A stretch of 64,000 nt of DNA from assembly GCA_014192625.1 (NCBI GenBank), contig BJHM01000009.1:1-64000 (forward strand), in the 5' to 3' direction. The stretch is from Planctomycetota bacterium. Its GTDB lineage: Bacteria; Planctomycetota; UBA1135; UBA2386. Of this stretch, positions 54,860-64,000 are shown piece after piece; position 1 is the first letter of the stretch; every line of letters starts with the position of its first letter. Under the pieces are notes generated by a model, which was given only the letters and a program-made list of their open reading frames with translations, was not told the origin of the DNA and ran no database searches. A program made the position numbers and the translations under genes.

Positions 54860-56509
54860 CTACGGGCAGCCTGACAGCAGGTTGCCAATGCGGATGCGCA
54901 AGCCTGAGCTGAGGTTGAAGTTGCCCAGCAAGGCACCACCGGCTTGGATGTTGAACGACTGGAAGTCCATTCGCATCCCTTCAAACACCACGTCGTTTGG
55001 GATCGAGAGCGGCAACGAAGCAACTCCCTGCGGATTGCTGAAGACCATGAATGGCGCAGATACCGACGAGGTGCTCGCCGAGTAGAGCGTGCAGCCCGTG
55101 GCCAAGACGGTCGAGCCTTCGAGAGTGCTAAAGACAAAGCCGCAAGCCACGGACGCCGGGTTGCCTCTGGACTCCAGCGCGAAGGTGGCATTCCCCAGGC
55201 TGGCTCGGGCTGGGTTACCGGTCGCGCACAAGGTCGGCGCAGTTGGATTGCCGCAACCAAGACCAAGCGTCGCGTTAAACAAGCCCATTGGTGCGGTGCC
55301 CGAGACGTTAACCGTCAATGCGCCGGCGCCAATGTCAAACTGATCGAGGCTGAGGCCCTGACCAATGAGCGGTGCTGCATCGCTGTCAAACCAGAAGTTG
55401 AACAGGCAGTTCCAACGCAGCGGGTTGGAAACGGTCGAAAATGAAATCTGGCTGCCAATGCGCGCAGAGGTCCAGTCGTTGGCCGCACTCTGATCGATGT
55501 CGCGGAAGCCCATGTTACTTACCTGGGCGGTCGGACAGACCGGCAAGCGGAACGCGCCAAGGCCGCGCTTGTTGTCGCGATTCTGAACCGCATATTCGTA
55601 GTGATAGATGCCGTTGATCGGACCAGTGACCTTGACGGCAACGTAGAAGCGACCGTCGTCCCCCGCGTTCGGGCTCGACGTCATCGTGGAACCATTCCAG
55701 CGTTGCACAATCGGACCGTTGATGAAGTTGACGCCATCCGTCATCTGCCAACTGGTGCCGTTCCACACCGACGTGAACTGACGCGAGCCTACGTTATTGA
55801 GGCGATTCAGTTCGGGCTCACCAGGGCACAGGTAGCCTGACTGGAAGAAGTAGTTGGCACCAGGGACTATGAGATCCTGATCAGCAACGCGCACTTGGTG
55901 ATTGAGTGTCGAGTTCAGCACATTGGCCTGTTGACTGCCTAGGCTGCGCACACCGTCGCACAGTTGCGAGGCTGGCGCCTGCGGCTCACCACGATCAAAG
56001 TGCGAGCACACCGGGTCCCACGTGCCGAGCCAAGGATTGATTTCCTCAGGGGGGCCGAGCCAGTAGTGGTCCACCGCCTGATAATTTGCGTAGGTATCGG
56101 AGCACCCGACCTCAACCTGATTGAAGTTGCCCGGGCCCGCGCAGGTACCGCAACCACTCGGATCATTGCTCGATCCGAACGTGTGCTTCACCCAACCCCA
56201 GTTGGAAATCTGCACAAAGCGACCATTCGACTCGCGACAGACTAGATAATGGATGTAAGCGTGCGCAGGGCTCATCGGTGCCGTGAACGAAATCGGCGCC
56301 GTGCCAGGGTTGCAGACTGTCGTCCATGCCCCCATCGCGCCAGCACCGTTGGGGTAGGTGCCGATGCGTTGAAACTGCGCCACTGCCCACGTGTTGATCA
56401 ACATCAAGTCGCGGCCAGGGATCACGTTGGACTGAGCCGAGGCGAGACTCGAGAAACCGAGTGCCGCTCCAACTATCCAGACAAACGAAGCACTTGAGAA
56501 TCGCGTCAT
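54860..56509 (-). CDS. Large secreted protein of unknown function with lineage-type C-terminal region
   Basis: The ATG at 56509 gives a signal peptide (MTRFSSASFVWIVGAALG...ASAQ). The 549-residue product is rich in Cys, Asn, Gly and aromatic residues. The last about 140 residues (FNATLGLGCGNPTAPTLC and onward) resemble C-terminal regions that recur in secreted proteins of some planctomycete lineages. The N-terminal part has many Trp and Cys and may be a surface-binding domain. I know no function. It lies on the minus strand between the two DUF1549/DUF1501 loci. Confidence 0.7.
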   Translation of the reverse strand: MTRFSSASFVWIVGAALGFSSLASAQSNVIPGRDLMLINTWAVAQFQRIGTYPNGAGAMGAWTTVCNPGTAPISFTAPMSPAHAYIHYLVCRESNGRFVQISNWGWVKHTFGSSNDPSGCGTCAGPGNFNQVEVGCSDTYANYQAVDHYWLGPPEEINPWLGTWDPVCSHFDRGEPQAPASQLCDGVRSLGSQQANVLNSTLNHQVRVADQDLIVPGANYFFQSGYLCPGEPELNRLNNVGSRQFTSVWNGTSWQMTDGVNFINGPIVQRWNGSTMTSSPNAGDDGRFYVAVKVTGPINGIYHYEYAVQNRDNKRGLGAFRLPVCPTAQVSNMGFRDIDQSAANDWTSARIGSQISFSTVSNPLRWNCLFNFWFDSDAAPLIGQGLSLDQFDIGAGALTVNVSGTAPMGLFNATLGLGCGNPTAPTLCATGNPARASLGNATFALESRGNPASVACGFVFSTLEGSTVLATGCTLYSASTSSVSAPFMVFSNPQGVASLPLSIPNDVVFEGMRMDFQSFNIQAGGALLGNFNLSSGLRIRIGNLLSGCP

Positions 56510-57380
56510 GTTCAAGGGTAGTTCAGGTTGAAAGAGGTAAGCGCGGTGAGCATAGCAAACATTTTCGTTCAGATGTGCAGCTACAATGGCAAGGGAACTT
56601 CCTGCCAACGGCCAACGCGGAATATTTGCAGCACACAGGGCTCGCCTGCCAAAGTCGCAAGCCCACCAAAAAGTCGCGGTCCCATGGGTGACCACGTCGT
56701 GCCCCTGCGGTCAGGTGGTGAAGCGGCCTAGTTTTTGAAGCACCAAAAAAACTGCTGTGGCTCCATCTGCAGCGGCTGTTCCCCGCCAGTCCCGATTCGT
56801 GAAACTGGCAGATTCTTGCGAACTCGACACTAAATCTCCACCTCGCGTTTAGTGCGCACTACCGCAACACAACACCATGGCCGAAAAAATGCCGTGCGAA
56901 TGGTGGACCGCAATCGCGGACTTTGATGTCTCTGTCGGCACAACGGCCGCCTTGCGCCACTGACCAAAATCCGGGTTCGCAGTCACCCATCCATCGCGAT
57001 CTCGCCATGGACGTTGGCTCTAGCCCCCACCTCGCGCAAGGAATGGCCGGCCAGTAGGGCCCCGGAAAACCGTCGCGGGCGAAATCCCTCGAAGGTGCTG
57101 TGCCACCACTGGCACGAAGTCGCTGCGGGCCATAGGACAAAGCAATCGCAAACGCGGGCCCCTCACATCTACCCATTGGCACAACGTGCGAGCAAGCAAA
57201 GTGACGCAATAGTTTTTGCCCCGCACCACGCGGCCACACCCCTTGCCCGCCGATGCAAGCCGTCATGGATCGGGCCTTGCGATACGGTTGCACCATCTGC
57301 ACCATTGGCCACCGCCAATGTAAGCCAGCACCACCATTCGATCACTCGATCTCACTCAGCAGGTCAATCGCCGCCACATT
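56510..57380. other. Long intergenic region (about 870 bp), no supported gene
   Basis: This divergent region has scattered short open frames on both strands but no credible gene. A perfect 6-bp hairpin (GTGCCA-CCAC-TGGCAC) lies at 57100-57115. It may contain regulatory sequence for both neighbours or an unannotated RNA. Confidence 0.4.
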
Positions 57381-60300
57381 ATGCCCCTCGCGCAAAACGC
57401 CATAGTCCGCCGCCTGCTCGCTCTAATCATACTGCTGTTCGTTGCGGTCACCGGCCGTGCGCAAGACGGCAACGTCATCGAGTTCAACCGCGACATCCTG
57501 CCAATCCTCGCGGACAACTGTTTTTCCTGCCATGGATCGGATCGGCAACAACGCAAGGCGGGTCTGCGGCTCGACACGCGCACCGGACTATTTGGCGCAA
57601 CAAAGCACGCCACTGTGATCGTGCCGCGCGACCCGGACAATAGTGAACTCTTGCGTCGGATCACGGCTGCAACTGGCGACGAACACATGCCACCAGCCGC
57701 CGCCAAAAAGACGCTGCAACCAAACCAGGTCCGGTTGCTGCGCCAATGGATTTTGCAGGGCGCAAAATATGAAGGGCACTGGGCATTCCAGCCGATCCGG
57801 AGCTTTACGGCGCAGCCAACTACGGACCGCGCCGCGAGCACCGAAATCCTCGATCAGCTCGTCGAAAAATCGCTGCTTGCACAGCAACTCACTACCTCGC
57901 CAAAAGCCGACACCATCACCCTGCTGCGCCGCGCGAGTTTTGATCTGATCGGGTTGCCGTTATCCGAGGCCTTTGCGGCTGCCTTCGCAGGTTTCCCGCC
58001 CGCCTTTGCCTATGAACGCTTCGTCGATCAGCTCCTCGCCTCGCCCCACTTTGGCGAGCGCATTGCGATCTGGTGGCTCGACCTGGTGCGCTACGCCGAC
58101 ACCGTTGGTTACCACGGCGATCAGCCGATCAGCGTCTCGCCATATCGCGATCACGTGATCGCTGCGTTCAACGAAAATCAGCCATTCGACCAGTTCACGG
58201 TCGAGCAGCTCGCGGGTGATCTGTTGCCAAGTCCCACGATCAAGCAACGCATCGCATCGGGCTACAATCGACTTGGGATGATGAGTGCCGAGGGCGGTGT
58301 GCAGGACAAGGAATACCTTTCGAAATACCTCGCCGAACGGGTCCGCAATGCAGCGGGCACCTGGCTCGGCATCACACTTGGCTGCGCCGAGTGCCACGAC
58401 CACAAGTTCGATCCGTTCACGACGCGCGACTTCTACCGTTTTGCTGCGTTCTTCTCGGACATCAAAGAACGCGGCCTCTATTCAGGTGCCAACGATGACG
58501 GCAACTGGGGCCCGTCTGTAAAAGTGCCGACCACGGCGCAATCGGAACAGCTGGCAGAACAAGACCGCGCGATAGAGGAGCAGCAGCGTGTGCTCGACAC
58601 ATCTACGCCATCACTGGCTGCTGCGCAGGCTGCATGGGAACAAGCGCAAGTCACGTGGACCGACATCGCACCGGCCTCGATGCGCGCAAAGAACGGCACG
58701 CAGTTGTCGCTGCGCGCGGACGGTGCGATCCTCGCCAGTGGCAGCCGCCCCGACACCGAGGTCTACGAGTTGTCGTTCTGCAACTTGCCGGCCGGCGTGA
58801 CGGCCTTTCGCCTTACGGTGCTGCCCGATGACTCACTGCCAAACCACGGCCCCGGCCGCGCGGACAACGGCAACTTCGTGCTCACCGAGTTGCTCGTCAC
58901 AACGCGCAACGGTGCCGAAAAAGCGCAGTCGATCACCTTGCAAAATCCGGTTGCCAGCTTTGAACAGACCGGCTCTGCAGGCGGCAATCCCTATGGCAAA
59001 TGGGCGATCGCCGCGGCACTCGACGGCGATGCAAAAGGCAAGACTTTTGGCTGGGCGGTCATGGCGCAGGCAGGCAAACCGAACGTAGCGATCTTTGAGA
59101 CCGCCGCGGACCTGACTCTCACGCCGGGCACAACCCTGTCATTCACGCTCGAGCAGCAGCACGGCGGCGGCAGCCACACACTCGGCTGCTTCCGAATTGC
59201 CGTCACCAAAGCGCAACGCCCGATCGCCAACGCCGGGGTGCTGTCGCTCGAGCTTGCGGCCGCCATCGCAACAAAGGATCACCTGCGCACCGCTGCAGAG
59301 CACAATGCATTGGCAACACACTTCCGCAGCATCACGCCGCTGCTAGAGCCAACGCGCGAGCGCATAAAATCACAAGCACAGCAGCGTAAACTGCTGCTCG
59401 CGCAGGTCCCTTCTTCGCCAGTAACCGAGGCGGTGGCAAGGCGCACCGTGCGCGTGCTGCGACGCGGCAACTGGATGGACGAAACCGGCGAAATCGTCAC
59501 GGCAGCAATGCCCGCGGTGCTCGCAACAAACGCGCCCGAGGGCCGAGTGCTCACGCGCCTTGACCTCGCAAACTGGCTCATCTCGGCCGACAACCCGATC
59601 ACGGCGCGCGTGTTCGTCAACCGCATCTGGAAGCTCTGCTTTGGCAGGGGACTCGCGCGCAAGCTCGACGATATCGGCACGCAAGGCGAAGCACCGACTC
59701 ATCCGGAGCTGCTCGATTTTCTCGCTGCCGACTTCCGCGACCACGGGTTTGATGTGAAGCGACTGATCAAGACGATCGTGATGAGCCGCACCTACCGGCA
59801 ATCGTCGATCGAGAGCCGCGCGGCCCGAGAGCGCGATCCCGACAACCGTTGGCTCGCGCGCCAAGGCCGCTTCCGGCTCGACGCTGAGTTGGTGCGCGAC
59901 AATGCGCTCGCCATCAGTGGCCTGCTGGTGAGCACCATCGGCGGCCGCAGCGTGTTCCCATATCAACCGAAAGGTTACTGGTCCTACCTCAACTTCCCGA
60001 CAAGGGAATGGCAAGACGGCACCGAAGACAGTCTCTATCGCCGCGGCCTCTACACACACTGGCAGCGGCAATACCTTCATCCCAGCCTGCTCGCATTCGA
60101 TGCGCCAACGCGCGAAGAGTGCACCGCCGAGCGAGCGCACTCCAACACGCCGCTCCAGTCGCTCGTATTGCTCAACGATCCGAGCTATGTCGAAGCAGCA
60201 CGCGCGCTCGCTGAAATCGTGCTACAGCAAAGCGGCCCTTCGCCGCGGCAGCGTCTCGACTTTGCATTCGGCCGCGCGCTATCGCGGCCTGCAACCGACG

Positions 60301-60494
60301 CTGAGAGTGCCGTGCTCGAGGCCTTACTGCGGAACAACCTCGCGCAATACACAAACAACCCGGAGGCCGCGGCGGCGTTGTTGCACATCGGCGCTCGCAA
60401 ACCAGCGGCCGACCTTGATGCCACACTGCTGAGCGCCTGGACGAACGTGTGCCGCGCCATTCTCAACTTGCACGAGGTCATCACTCGCAACTGA
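57381..60494 (+). CDS. Exported cytochrome-c/DUF1549/DUF1553 fusion protein
   Basis: The 1037-residue product has a signal peptide ending near GRAQ. A planctomycete cytochrome c domain follows, with C47-F-S-C50-H51 and EHMPPAAAKKTL, then DUF1549 with C335-A-E-C338-H339 (CAECHDHKFDPFT). A beta-rich insert of about 230 residues (roughly 430-660) could be a carbohydrate- or discoidin-like binding module. DUF1553 ends the protein (LANWLISADNPITARVFVNR, TPLQSLVLLNDPSYVEAA). It is the fused form of what the 50-54 kb locus encodes separately. It precedes a DUF1501 gene by 66 bases. Confidence 0.92.
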   Translation: MPLAQNAIVRRLLALIILLFVAVTGRAQDGNVIEFNRDILPILADNCFSCHGSDRQQRKAGLRLDTRTGLFGATKHATVIVPRDPDNSELLRRITAATGDEHMPPAAAKKTLQPNQVRLLRQWILQGAKYEGHWAFQPIRSFTAQPTTDRAASTEILDQLVEKSLLAQQLTTSPKADTITLLRRASFDLIGLPLSEAFAAAFAGFPPAFAYERFVDQLLASPHFGERIAIWWLDLVRYADTVGYHGDQPISVSPYRDHVIAAFNENQPFDQFTVEQLAGDLLPSPTIKQRIASGYNRLGMMSAEGGVQDKEYLSKYLAERVRNAAGTWLGITLGCAECHDHKFDPFTTRDFYRFAAFFSDIKERGLYSGANDDGNWGPSVKVPTTAQSEQLAEQDRAIEEQQRVLDTSTPSLAAAQAAWEQAQVTWTDIAPASMRAKNGTQLSLRADGAILASGSRPDTEVYELSFCNLPAGVTAFRLTVLPDDSLPNHGPGRADNGNFVLTELLVTTRNGAEKAQSITLQNPVASFEQTGSAGGNPYGKWAIAAALDGDAKGKTFGWAVMAQAGKPNVAIFETAADLTLTPGTTLSFTLEQQHGGGSHTLGCFRIAVTKAQRPIANAGVLSLELAAAIATKDHLRTAAEHNALATHFRSITPLLEPTRERIKSQAQQRKLLLAQVPSSPVTEAVARRTVRVLRRGNWMDETGEIVTAAMPAVLATNAPEGRVLTRLDLANWLISADNPITARVFVNRIWKLCFGRGLARKLDDIGTQGEAPTHPELLDFLAADFRDHGFDVKRLIKTIVMSRTYRQSSIESRAARERDPDNRWLARQGRFRLDAELVRDNALAISGLLVSTIGGRSVFPYQPKGYWSYLNFPTREWQDGTEDSLYRRGLYTHWQRQYLHPSLLAFDAPTREECTAERAHSNTPLQSLVLLNDPSYVEAARALAEIVLQQSGPSPRQRLDFAFGRALSRPATDAESAVLEALLRNNLAQYTNNPEAAAALLHIGARKPAADLDATLLSAWTNVCRAILNLHEVITRN

Positions 60495-60560
60495 GCGCCG
60501 CAACGAATCACGCGCCGTCTTCACCCACCACTTTAGCCCACCGAAAAAACGCTCCCTCGA

Positions 60561-62009
60561 ATGACGTTTCCATCTTCATTCCCGAACGGAATCGCCCGCA
60601 GATCCTTTCTTAAAGGCACGGGCTTTGGTCTCGGCTCGATGGCGCTCTCCGCACTGCTCGCGAAAAACCAACGCGCAAGCCAGGACCCGGGCAAGCAAAG
60701 CCAGATGCGTTTTTGCGGCGTGATAAAACCTCGCCACATCACGCCGCGCGCAAAGCGCGTCATCTGGCTCTACATGGCCGGCGGGATGACGCACCTCGAC
60801 ACCTTCGATCACAAACCAAAACTCGCCGAACTCAACGGCAAGCCGATGCCAGAGTCGGTCACGAAGGGCCAGCAGATTGCCCAGCTACAAGGTCAACCGC
60901 TCCATTGCTTTGGTCCACAGCACGCATTCCGACAGTGGGGCAAATCGGGCCAGTCGATCGCCGAGATCTGGCCGCACTTGGGCACGATGTGCGCCGACGA
61001 CCTGTGCATCGTGCGCTCACTGCACACCGACGCGATCAATCACGACCCCGCGCACACGTTCATGAACACCGGCACGATGAACGCGGGTCGGCCAGCGATG
61101 GGCTCGTGGCTGCAATATGGGTTGGGTTCTGAATGTGACAACCTGCCCGGATTTGTCGTTCTGGTGTCCACCGGCAACTTCGGCCAGAAACAGCCGATTG
61201 CCGCACGGCAATGGCATTCGGGCTTTCTGCCGGGCCAGTACCAAGGCGTCGAGTTTCGCAGCACCGGCGCCCCCGTTTTGTATGTCGGCAATCCAAACGG
61301 CGTGTCGACCGCGCAGCAGCACGATGTGGTCAGCGCCGTGCGCTCGCTCAACGAGCTTGCCGACCAGCGCCTTGCCGATCCCGAAATCCAAACGCGCGTT
61401 CGTCAATATGAACTCGCGTTTCGCATGCAGACCAGCGTGCCGGATCTGATGGATGTGAGCGGTGAGCCAAGCCATGTTCTCGACCTGTATGGCACGAAAG
61501 GCGGCGACGGCTCGTTCGCCGCCAACTGCCTGCTCGCCCGCCGACTCGCGGAGCGCGGGGTCCGCTTTATCCAGCTTTACCATCGCGACTGGGACCACCA
61601 TGGCGCGGTCAAAGAACACTCCGCCGGCTCCGCCAAGGAAGTCGACCGCGGTGTCGCCGCACTGATCACGGACCTAAAACAACGCGGCATGCTCGACGAC
61701 ACCATCGTCGTGTTTGGCTCCGAGTTTGGCCGCACCCCTATGGCCCAGGGCGACGGCCGCGACCACCACCTCGCCGGCTTCACCATGTGGTTCGCTGGCG
61801 GCGGCTTCAAACCAGGTTTTTCCTACGGCGCCACCGACGAACTCGGCTACCACGCGGTCGAAAACCCCTGTTCCGTCCACGACGTGCACGCGACGCTGCT
61901 GCATTTGCTCGGCATCGACCACCAACGGTTCACCTACAAATATCAGGGACTCGACAGCAAGCTCACCGGCGTGGAGGAGTCAGTTGTGGTGCGCGAATTG
62001 CTGGCGTGA
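60561..62009 (+). CDS. DUF1501 exported protein (sulfatase-like fold)
   Basis: The 482-residue product opens with a twin-arginine signal (IARRSFLKGTGFGLGSMALS). Family motifs are WLYMAGGMTHLDTFDHKP, AANCLLARRLAERGVRFIQ, YHRDWDHHG, and GSEFGRTPMAQGDGRDHH. It is probably co-transcribed with the cytochrome/DUF1549 gene. It is a paralog of the protein at 52290-53633. Function is unknown; export through Tat would imply a folded or cofactor-bearing enzyme. Confidence 0.92.
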   Translation: MTFPSSFPNGIARRSFLKGTGFGLGSMALSALLAKNQRASQDPGKQSQMRFCGVIKPRHITPRAKRVIWLYMAGGMTHLDTFDHKPKLAELNGKPMPESVTKGQQIAQLQGQPLHCFGPQHAFRQWGKSGQSIAEIWPHLGTMCADDLCIVRSLHTDAINHDPAHTFMNTGTMNAGRPAMGSWLQYGLGSECDNLPGFVVLVSTGNFGQKQPIAARQWHSGFLPGQYQGVEFRSTGAPVLYVGNPNGVSTAQQHDVVSAVRSLNELADQRLADPEIQTRVRQYELAFRMQTSVPDLMDVSGEPSHVLDLYGTKGGDGSFAANCLLARRLAERGVRFIQLYHRDWDHHGAVKEHSAGSAKEVDRGVAALITDLKQRGMLDDTIVVFGSEFGRTPMAQGDGRDHHLAGFTMWFAGGGFKPGFSYGATDELGYHAVENPCSVHDVHATLLHLLGIDHQRFTYKYQGLDSKLTGVEESVVVRELLA

Positions 62010-62560
62010 TCTGCGATTCTGCCAAGCCTTGCGTAACGGCCTAGCCCCTCGACTTTGGACCTGGTCGCGCTTTTCAGTTCAGCGAGTCGTAATCGTTGCC
62101 GTTTGCCAATCTTTGCGCTGGCCAATCAAACGCGCATCGGTCGGGTCTGCTGTGTTGGTAACCACCCGTTCGTTGGCCTCGCTGTTAGGCTTAAAGGACT
62201 GCCTTAGGTGCTGCAAAGCACCGTGGTGACTGGCTAAAAGCTCGGCGCCATTGCGCATAATTTTTTGCAGTTACAAGATGCCAACCGGCCTCGCCGTAAA
62301 CCCACTGGCCTTTGCCTGGCTACAGATTTCACGCTCGCTGCGAGCAACGTGGTGAAGCTCGACGACTGAGGAATCGTGCAAGGCCTGGCGCGGCGCTTTT
62401 TTGGTTTTTGCGCCACACTGCGGCAATGGCGGGTCGGGCTAACGACAGGTATGCCGCAAAGCGGAACGGGCAGCGGCTGGAGTCGCCTCGGCGAGATTTT
62501 TGTCGGCCCTCAAACACTCGCAAAAGGGGCGGACGCGTAATAACCAGCGCACCCGACCGA
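62010..62560. other. Convergent intergenic region (550 bp), no supported gene
   Basis: No coding frame with a recognisable product is visible. A hairpin with a GNRA-type loop (GGTGCT-GCAA-AGCACC) lies at 62207-62222, and a GC-rich stretch followed by TTTTTT lies at about 62386-62402, which could serve as a plus-strand terminator. The length and the paired segments leave room for a structured RNA. Confidence 0.4.
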
Positions 62561-63733
62561 TTAGCCGAGAACGGCAACGCCAGGCAATACTTTGCCTTCG
62601 AGCAGTTCAAGGCTGGCACCGCCGCCGGTGGAGACATGCGAGAGCTTTGCCACAATCCCGGTTTTCTCCGCTGCCGCAACCGAGTCCCCGCCGCCAACCA
62701 CAGTGAATGCGCCTGTCGCAGCTACCGCATGCGCAACTGCCTCGGTGCCCTTGCAGAATGCATCCATCTCAAATACGCCCATCGGGCCGTTCCAGATGAC
62801 AGTCTTACTGCCCTTGAGCGCGTCACAGTAAATCGCAATGGTCTTTGGCCCGATATCGAGGCCCATCAGCGAACCTGGAATGTCGATCGGCTGCACACTT
62901 GCCGGGCTATCGGCCTTGAAAGCAGCTGCGCAAATGTGATCGACCGGCAGCAGCAATCGCTTGCCACTATTCTTGGCCTGCAGGATTACACGGCCGGCCT
63001 CCGGCAGAAGATCTTTTTCAACTAACGAGGTGCCGACCTTGTGCCCCATCTGCAGAAGAAACGTGTAAGCCATCGCACCGCCGATGATCAGCGTGTCGAT
63101 CTTTGGCAGCAGGTTTTGGATCACCGGCAACTTATCACTGACCTTGGCACCACCGAGAATCGCAACGAACGGCCGCGCTGGCTCGTTGAGCACGCGCGCA
63201 AACGCGTCGAGTTCTTTTTGCAGCAAAAAGCCCGCGGCGGATGGCACCAGCCTCCCTATCCCGCTTATGGAAGCGTGCGCGCGATGTGCCGCGCCGAATG
63301 CATCGTTGACGAAGATCTCGCCGTTTTTAGCGAGCGCCTTGGCAAATTCTGCGTCACCGGCCTCCTCCGCGTCGTGAAAGCGCAGGTTTTCAAGTAATAG
63401 GCACTGACCTTTCGTCAGCGCCTGCGACGCGGCCTCGGCCTCAGGCCCAATGCAATCCTTGACGTATAAAACCGGGCTGCCGAGCAGTTCAGAAAGACGC
63501 TTTGCCACGGGGAGCAATCGCAGCGACTCAACCACTTTGCCCTTGGGCCGACCAAGGTGCGACAAAAGCACCGGCTTGCCGCCGCCTTTCAGGATCGCCT
63601 GAATCGTTGGCAGGCTCTCCCGAATACGCGCATCGCTGAGGATCCGTCCGCTCGCGTCGAGCGGCACGTTGAAATCGACGCGGACGAGGACGCGCTTACC
63701 GGCAAATGAGAGATCAGAAAGTTTTTTGACCAT
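62561..63733 (-). CDS. pgk: Phosphoglycerate kinase
   Basis: Pgk converts 1,3-bisphosphoglycerate and ADP to 3-phosphoglycerate and ATP in glycolysis. The ATG at 63733 fits the family N terminus. The 390-residue product has VLVRVDFNVPLD, LSHLGRPKG, the FVNDAFGAAHRAHASI segment, and the ATP-site GPMGVFEMDAF and FTVVGGGDSVAA. Standard neighbours such as gap or tpiA are not in view on the remaining side of the window. Confidence 0.95.
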   Translation of the reverse strand: MVKKLSDLSFAGKRVLVRVDFNVPLDASGRILSDARIRESLPTIQAILKGGGKPVLLSHLGRPKGKVVESLRLLPVAKRLSELLGSPVLYVKDCIGPEAEAASQALTKGQCLLLENLRFHDAEEAGDAEFAKALAKNGEIFVNDAFGAAHRAHASISGIGRLVPSAAGFLLQKELDAFARVLNEPARPFVAILGGAKVSDKLPVIQNLLPKIDTLIIGGAMAYTFLLQMGHKVGTSLVEKDLLPEAGRVILQAKNSGKRLLLPVDHICAAAFKADSPASVQPIDIPGSLMGLDIGPKTIAIYCDALKGSKTVIWNGPMGVFEMDAFCKGTEAVAHAVAATGAFTVVGGGDSVAAAEKTGIVAKLSHVSTGGGASLELLEGKVLPGVAVLG

Positions 63734-64000
63734 AGTCGAGTTGCTGGATCTTGCCGCCGGAAAAGGCGCGCGTCCATGCACTGCTTTACGGCTCGCAAAT
63801 CGAGTGACTAGGTGCTCGCCGTCTGCCGCGCAGTCGAGGTCGCACCCTGCGGCCAGTAGCCGCCCAACCAGACGAAGATGAAGAAGGCCGCAGCAATGAG
63901 CGCGTGGCGCCTTCGCTATGGACCATTCCAGCCAAGGCCTTGTCGCTGGCGAGCCGTGGCGCACTCCAACTTACATCTGCAACGCCAAACAGCAAAATTT

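Noticed and set aside
57014-57643. Open frame of 209 codons upstream of and overlapping the cytochrome/DUF1549 gene
   Set aside because: Its 3' part lies inside the well-supported gene in another frame, and the translation is His/Arg/Pro-rich without a family match.
62386-62415. Inverted repeat TGGCGC/GCGCCA with T-run in the loop
   Set aside because: The T-run lies inside the 18-base loop rather than after the stem, so this pairing itself is not a normal terminator.
63800-63910. Short hydrophobic frame on the minus strand (AAAFFIFVWLGGYWPQG) upstream of pgk
   Set aside because: It is only about 35 codons, begins right after an in-frame stop and has no start codon; it may be chance or a remnant.

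Overview
The window reads as a contiguous chromosomal segment of a Gram-negative planctomycete (Planctomycetota). The evidence is two loci of planctomycete-type DUF1549/DUF1553/DUF1501 and 'planctomycete cytochrome c' proteins, many exported proteins with signal peptides, a lineage-type secreted protein ending in a 'GLGCGNP...' C-terminal region, a type III glutamine synthetase, a groEL-groES-groEL arrangement, and LpxB (lipid A, hence an outer membrane). The DNA is GC-rich throughout. I see no rRNA, tRNA, CRISPR array, phage or transposase gene, so this looks like core chromosome rather than a mobile region. It may belong to one of the uncultured planctomycete lineages, but that is a guess.

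Layout. 1-7.8 kb: a multi-domain trypsin-like protease that is cut by the window edge, an exported CAP-domain protein, a stand-alone receiver protein, YidC and a metallophosphoesterase. 7.9-17 kb: miaA, rsmG, a small lipoprotein, then a tightly packed hisS-nadD-glycosyltransferase-BatD run followed by an exported thioredoxin-fold/helical-repeat protein. 17.2-24 kb: a pair of M16 peptidase-like proteins (one active, one inactive), an exported unknown, and a minus-strand group of sugar-binding lipoprotein, permease and trypsin-like protease. 24.1-29.5 kb: an orphan FixJ-type regulator and a deoxynucleoside-catabolism operon (deoC, aldehyde dehydrogenase, shortened aldehyde dehydrogenase, deoA). 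29.6-33.2 kb: a VWA membrane protein and an NPCBM protein. 33.5-39.3 kb: a heat-shock cluster (groEL1-groES-groEL2-dnaJ-grpE and an FmdB-type zinc ribbon with a 12-unit repeat). 39.5-41.8 kb: an exported gluzincin peptidase and a lipoprotein. 42.3-47.7 kb: a five-gene run with overlapping or touching ends (glutamine amidotransferase, ABC ATPase, ABC permease, lpxB, ubiD-like). 47.8-50 kb: type III glutamine synthetase. 50.3-62 kb: the two DUF1549/DUF1501 loci flanking a secreted protein. 62.6-63.7 kb: phosphoglycerate kinase.

Functional links. DeoA releases deoxyribose-1-phosphate. After a mutase step not encoded here, DeoC splits deoxyribose-5-phosphate to acetaldehyde and glyceraldehyde-3-phosphate, and the adjacent aldehyde dehydrogenase probably removes the acetaldehyde. 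The chaperone cluster supplies GroE and the co-chaperones of DnaK, but DnaK itself and HrcA are absent. The most unusual signals are: the protease chain with two degenerate protease domains before the active one; a cytochrome/leucine-rich-repeat pair separated only by an in-frame stop with a ribosome-binding site but no standard start codon; the shortened aldehyde dehydrogenase; a trypsin-like protease with a CXXCH motif; and the repeat-bearing FmdB protein.
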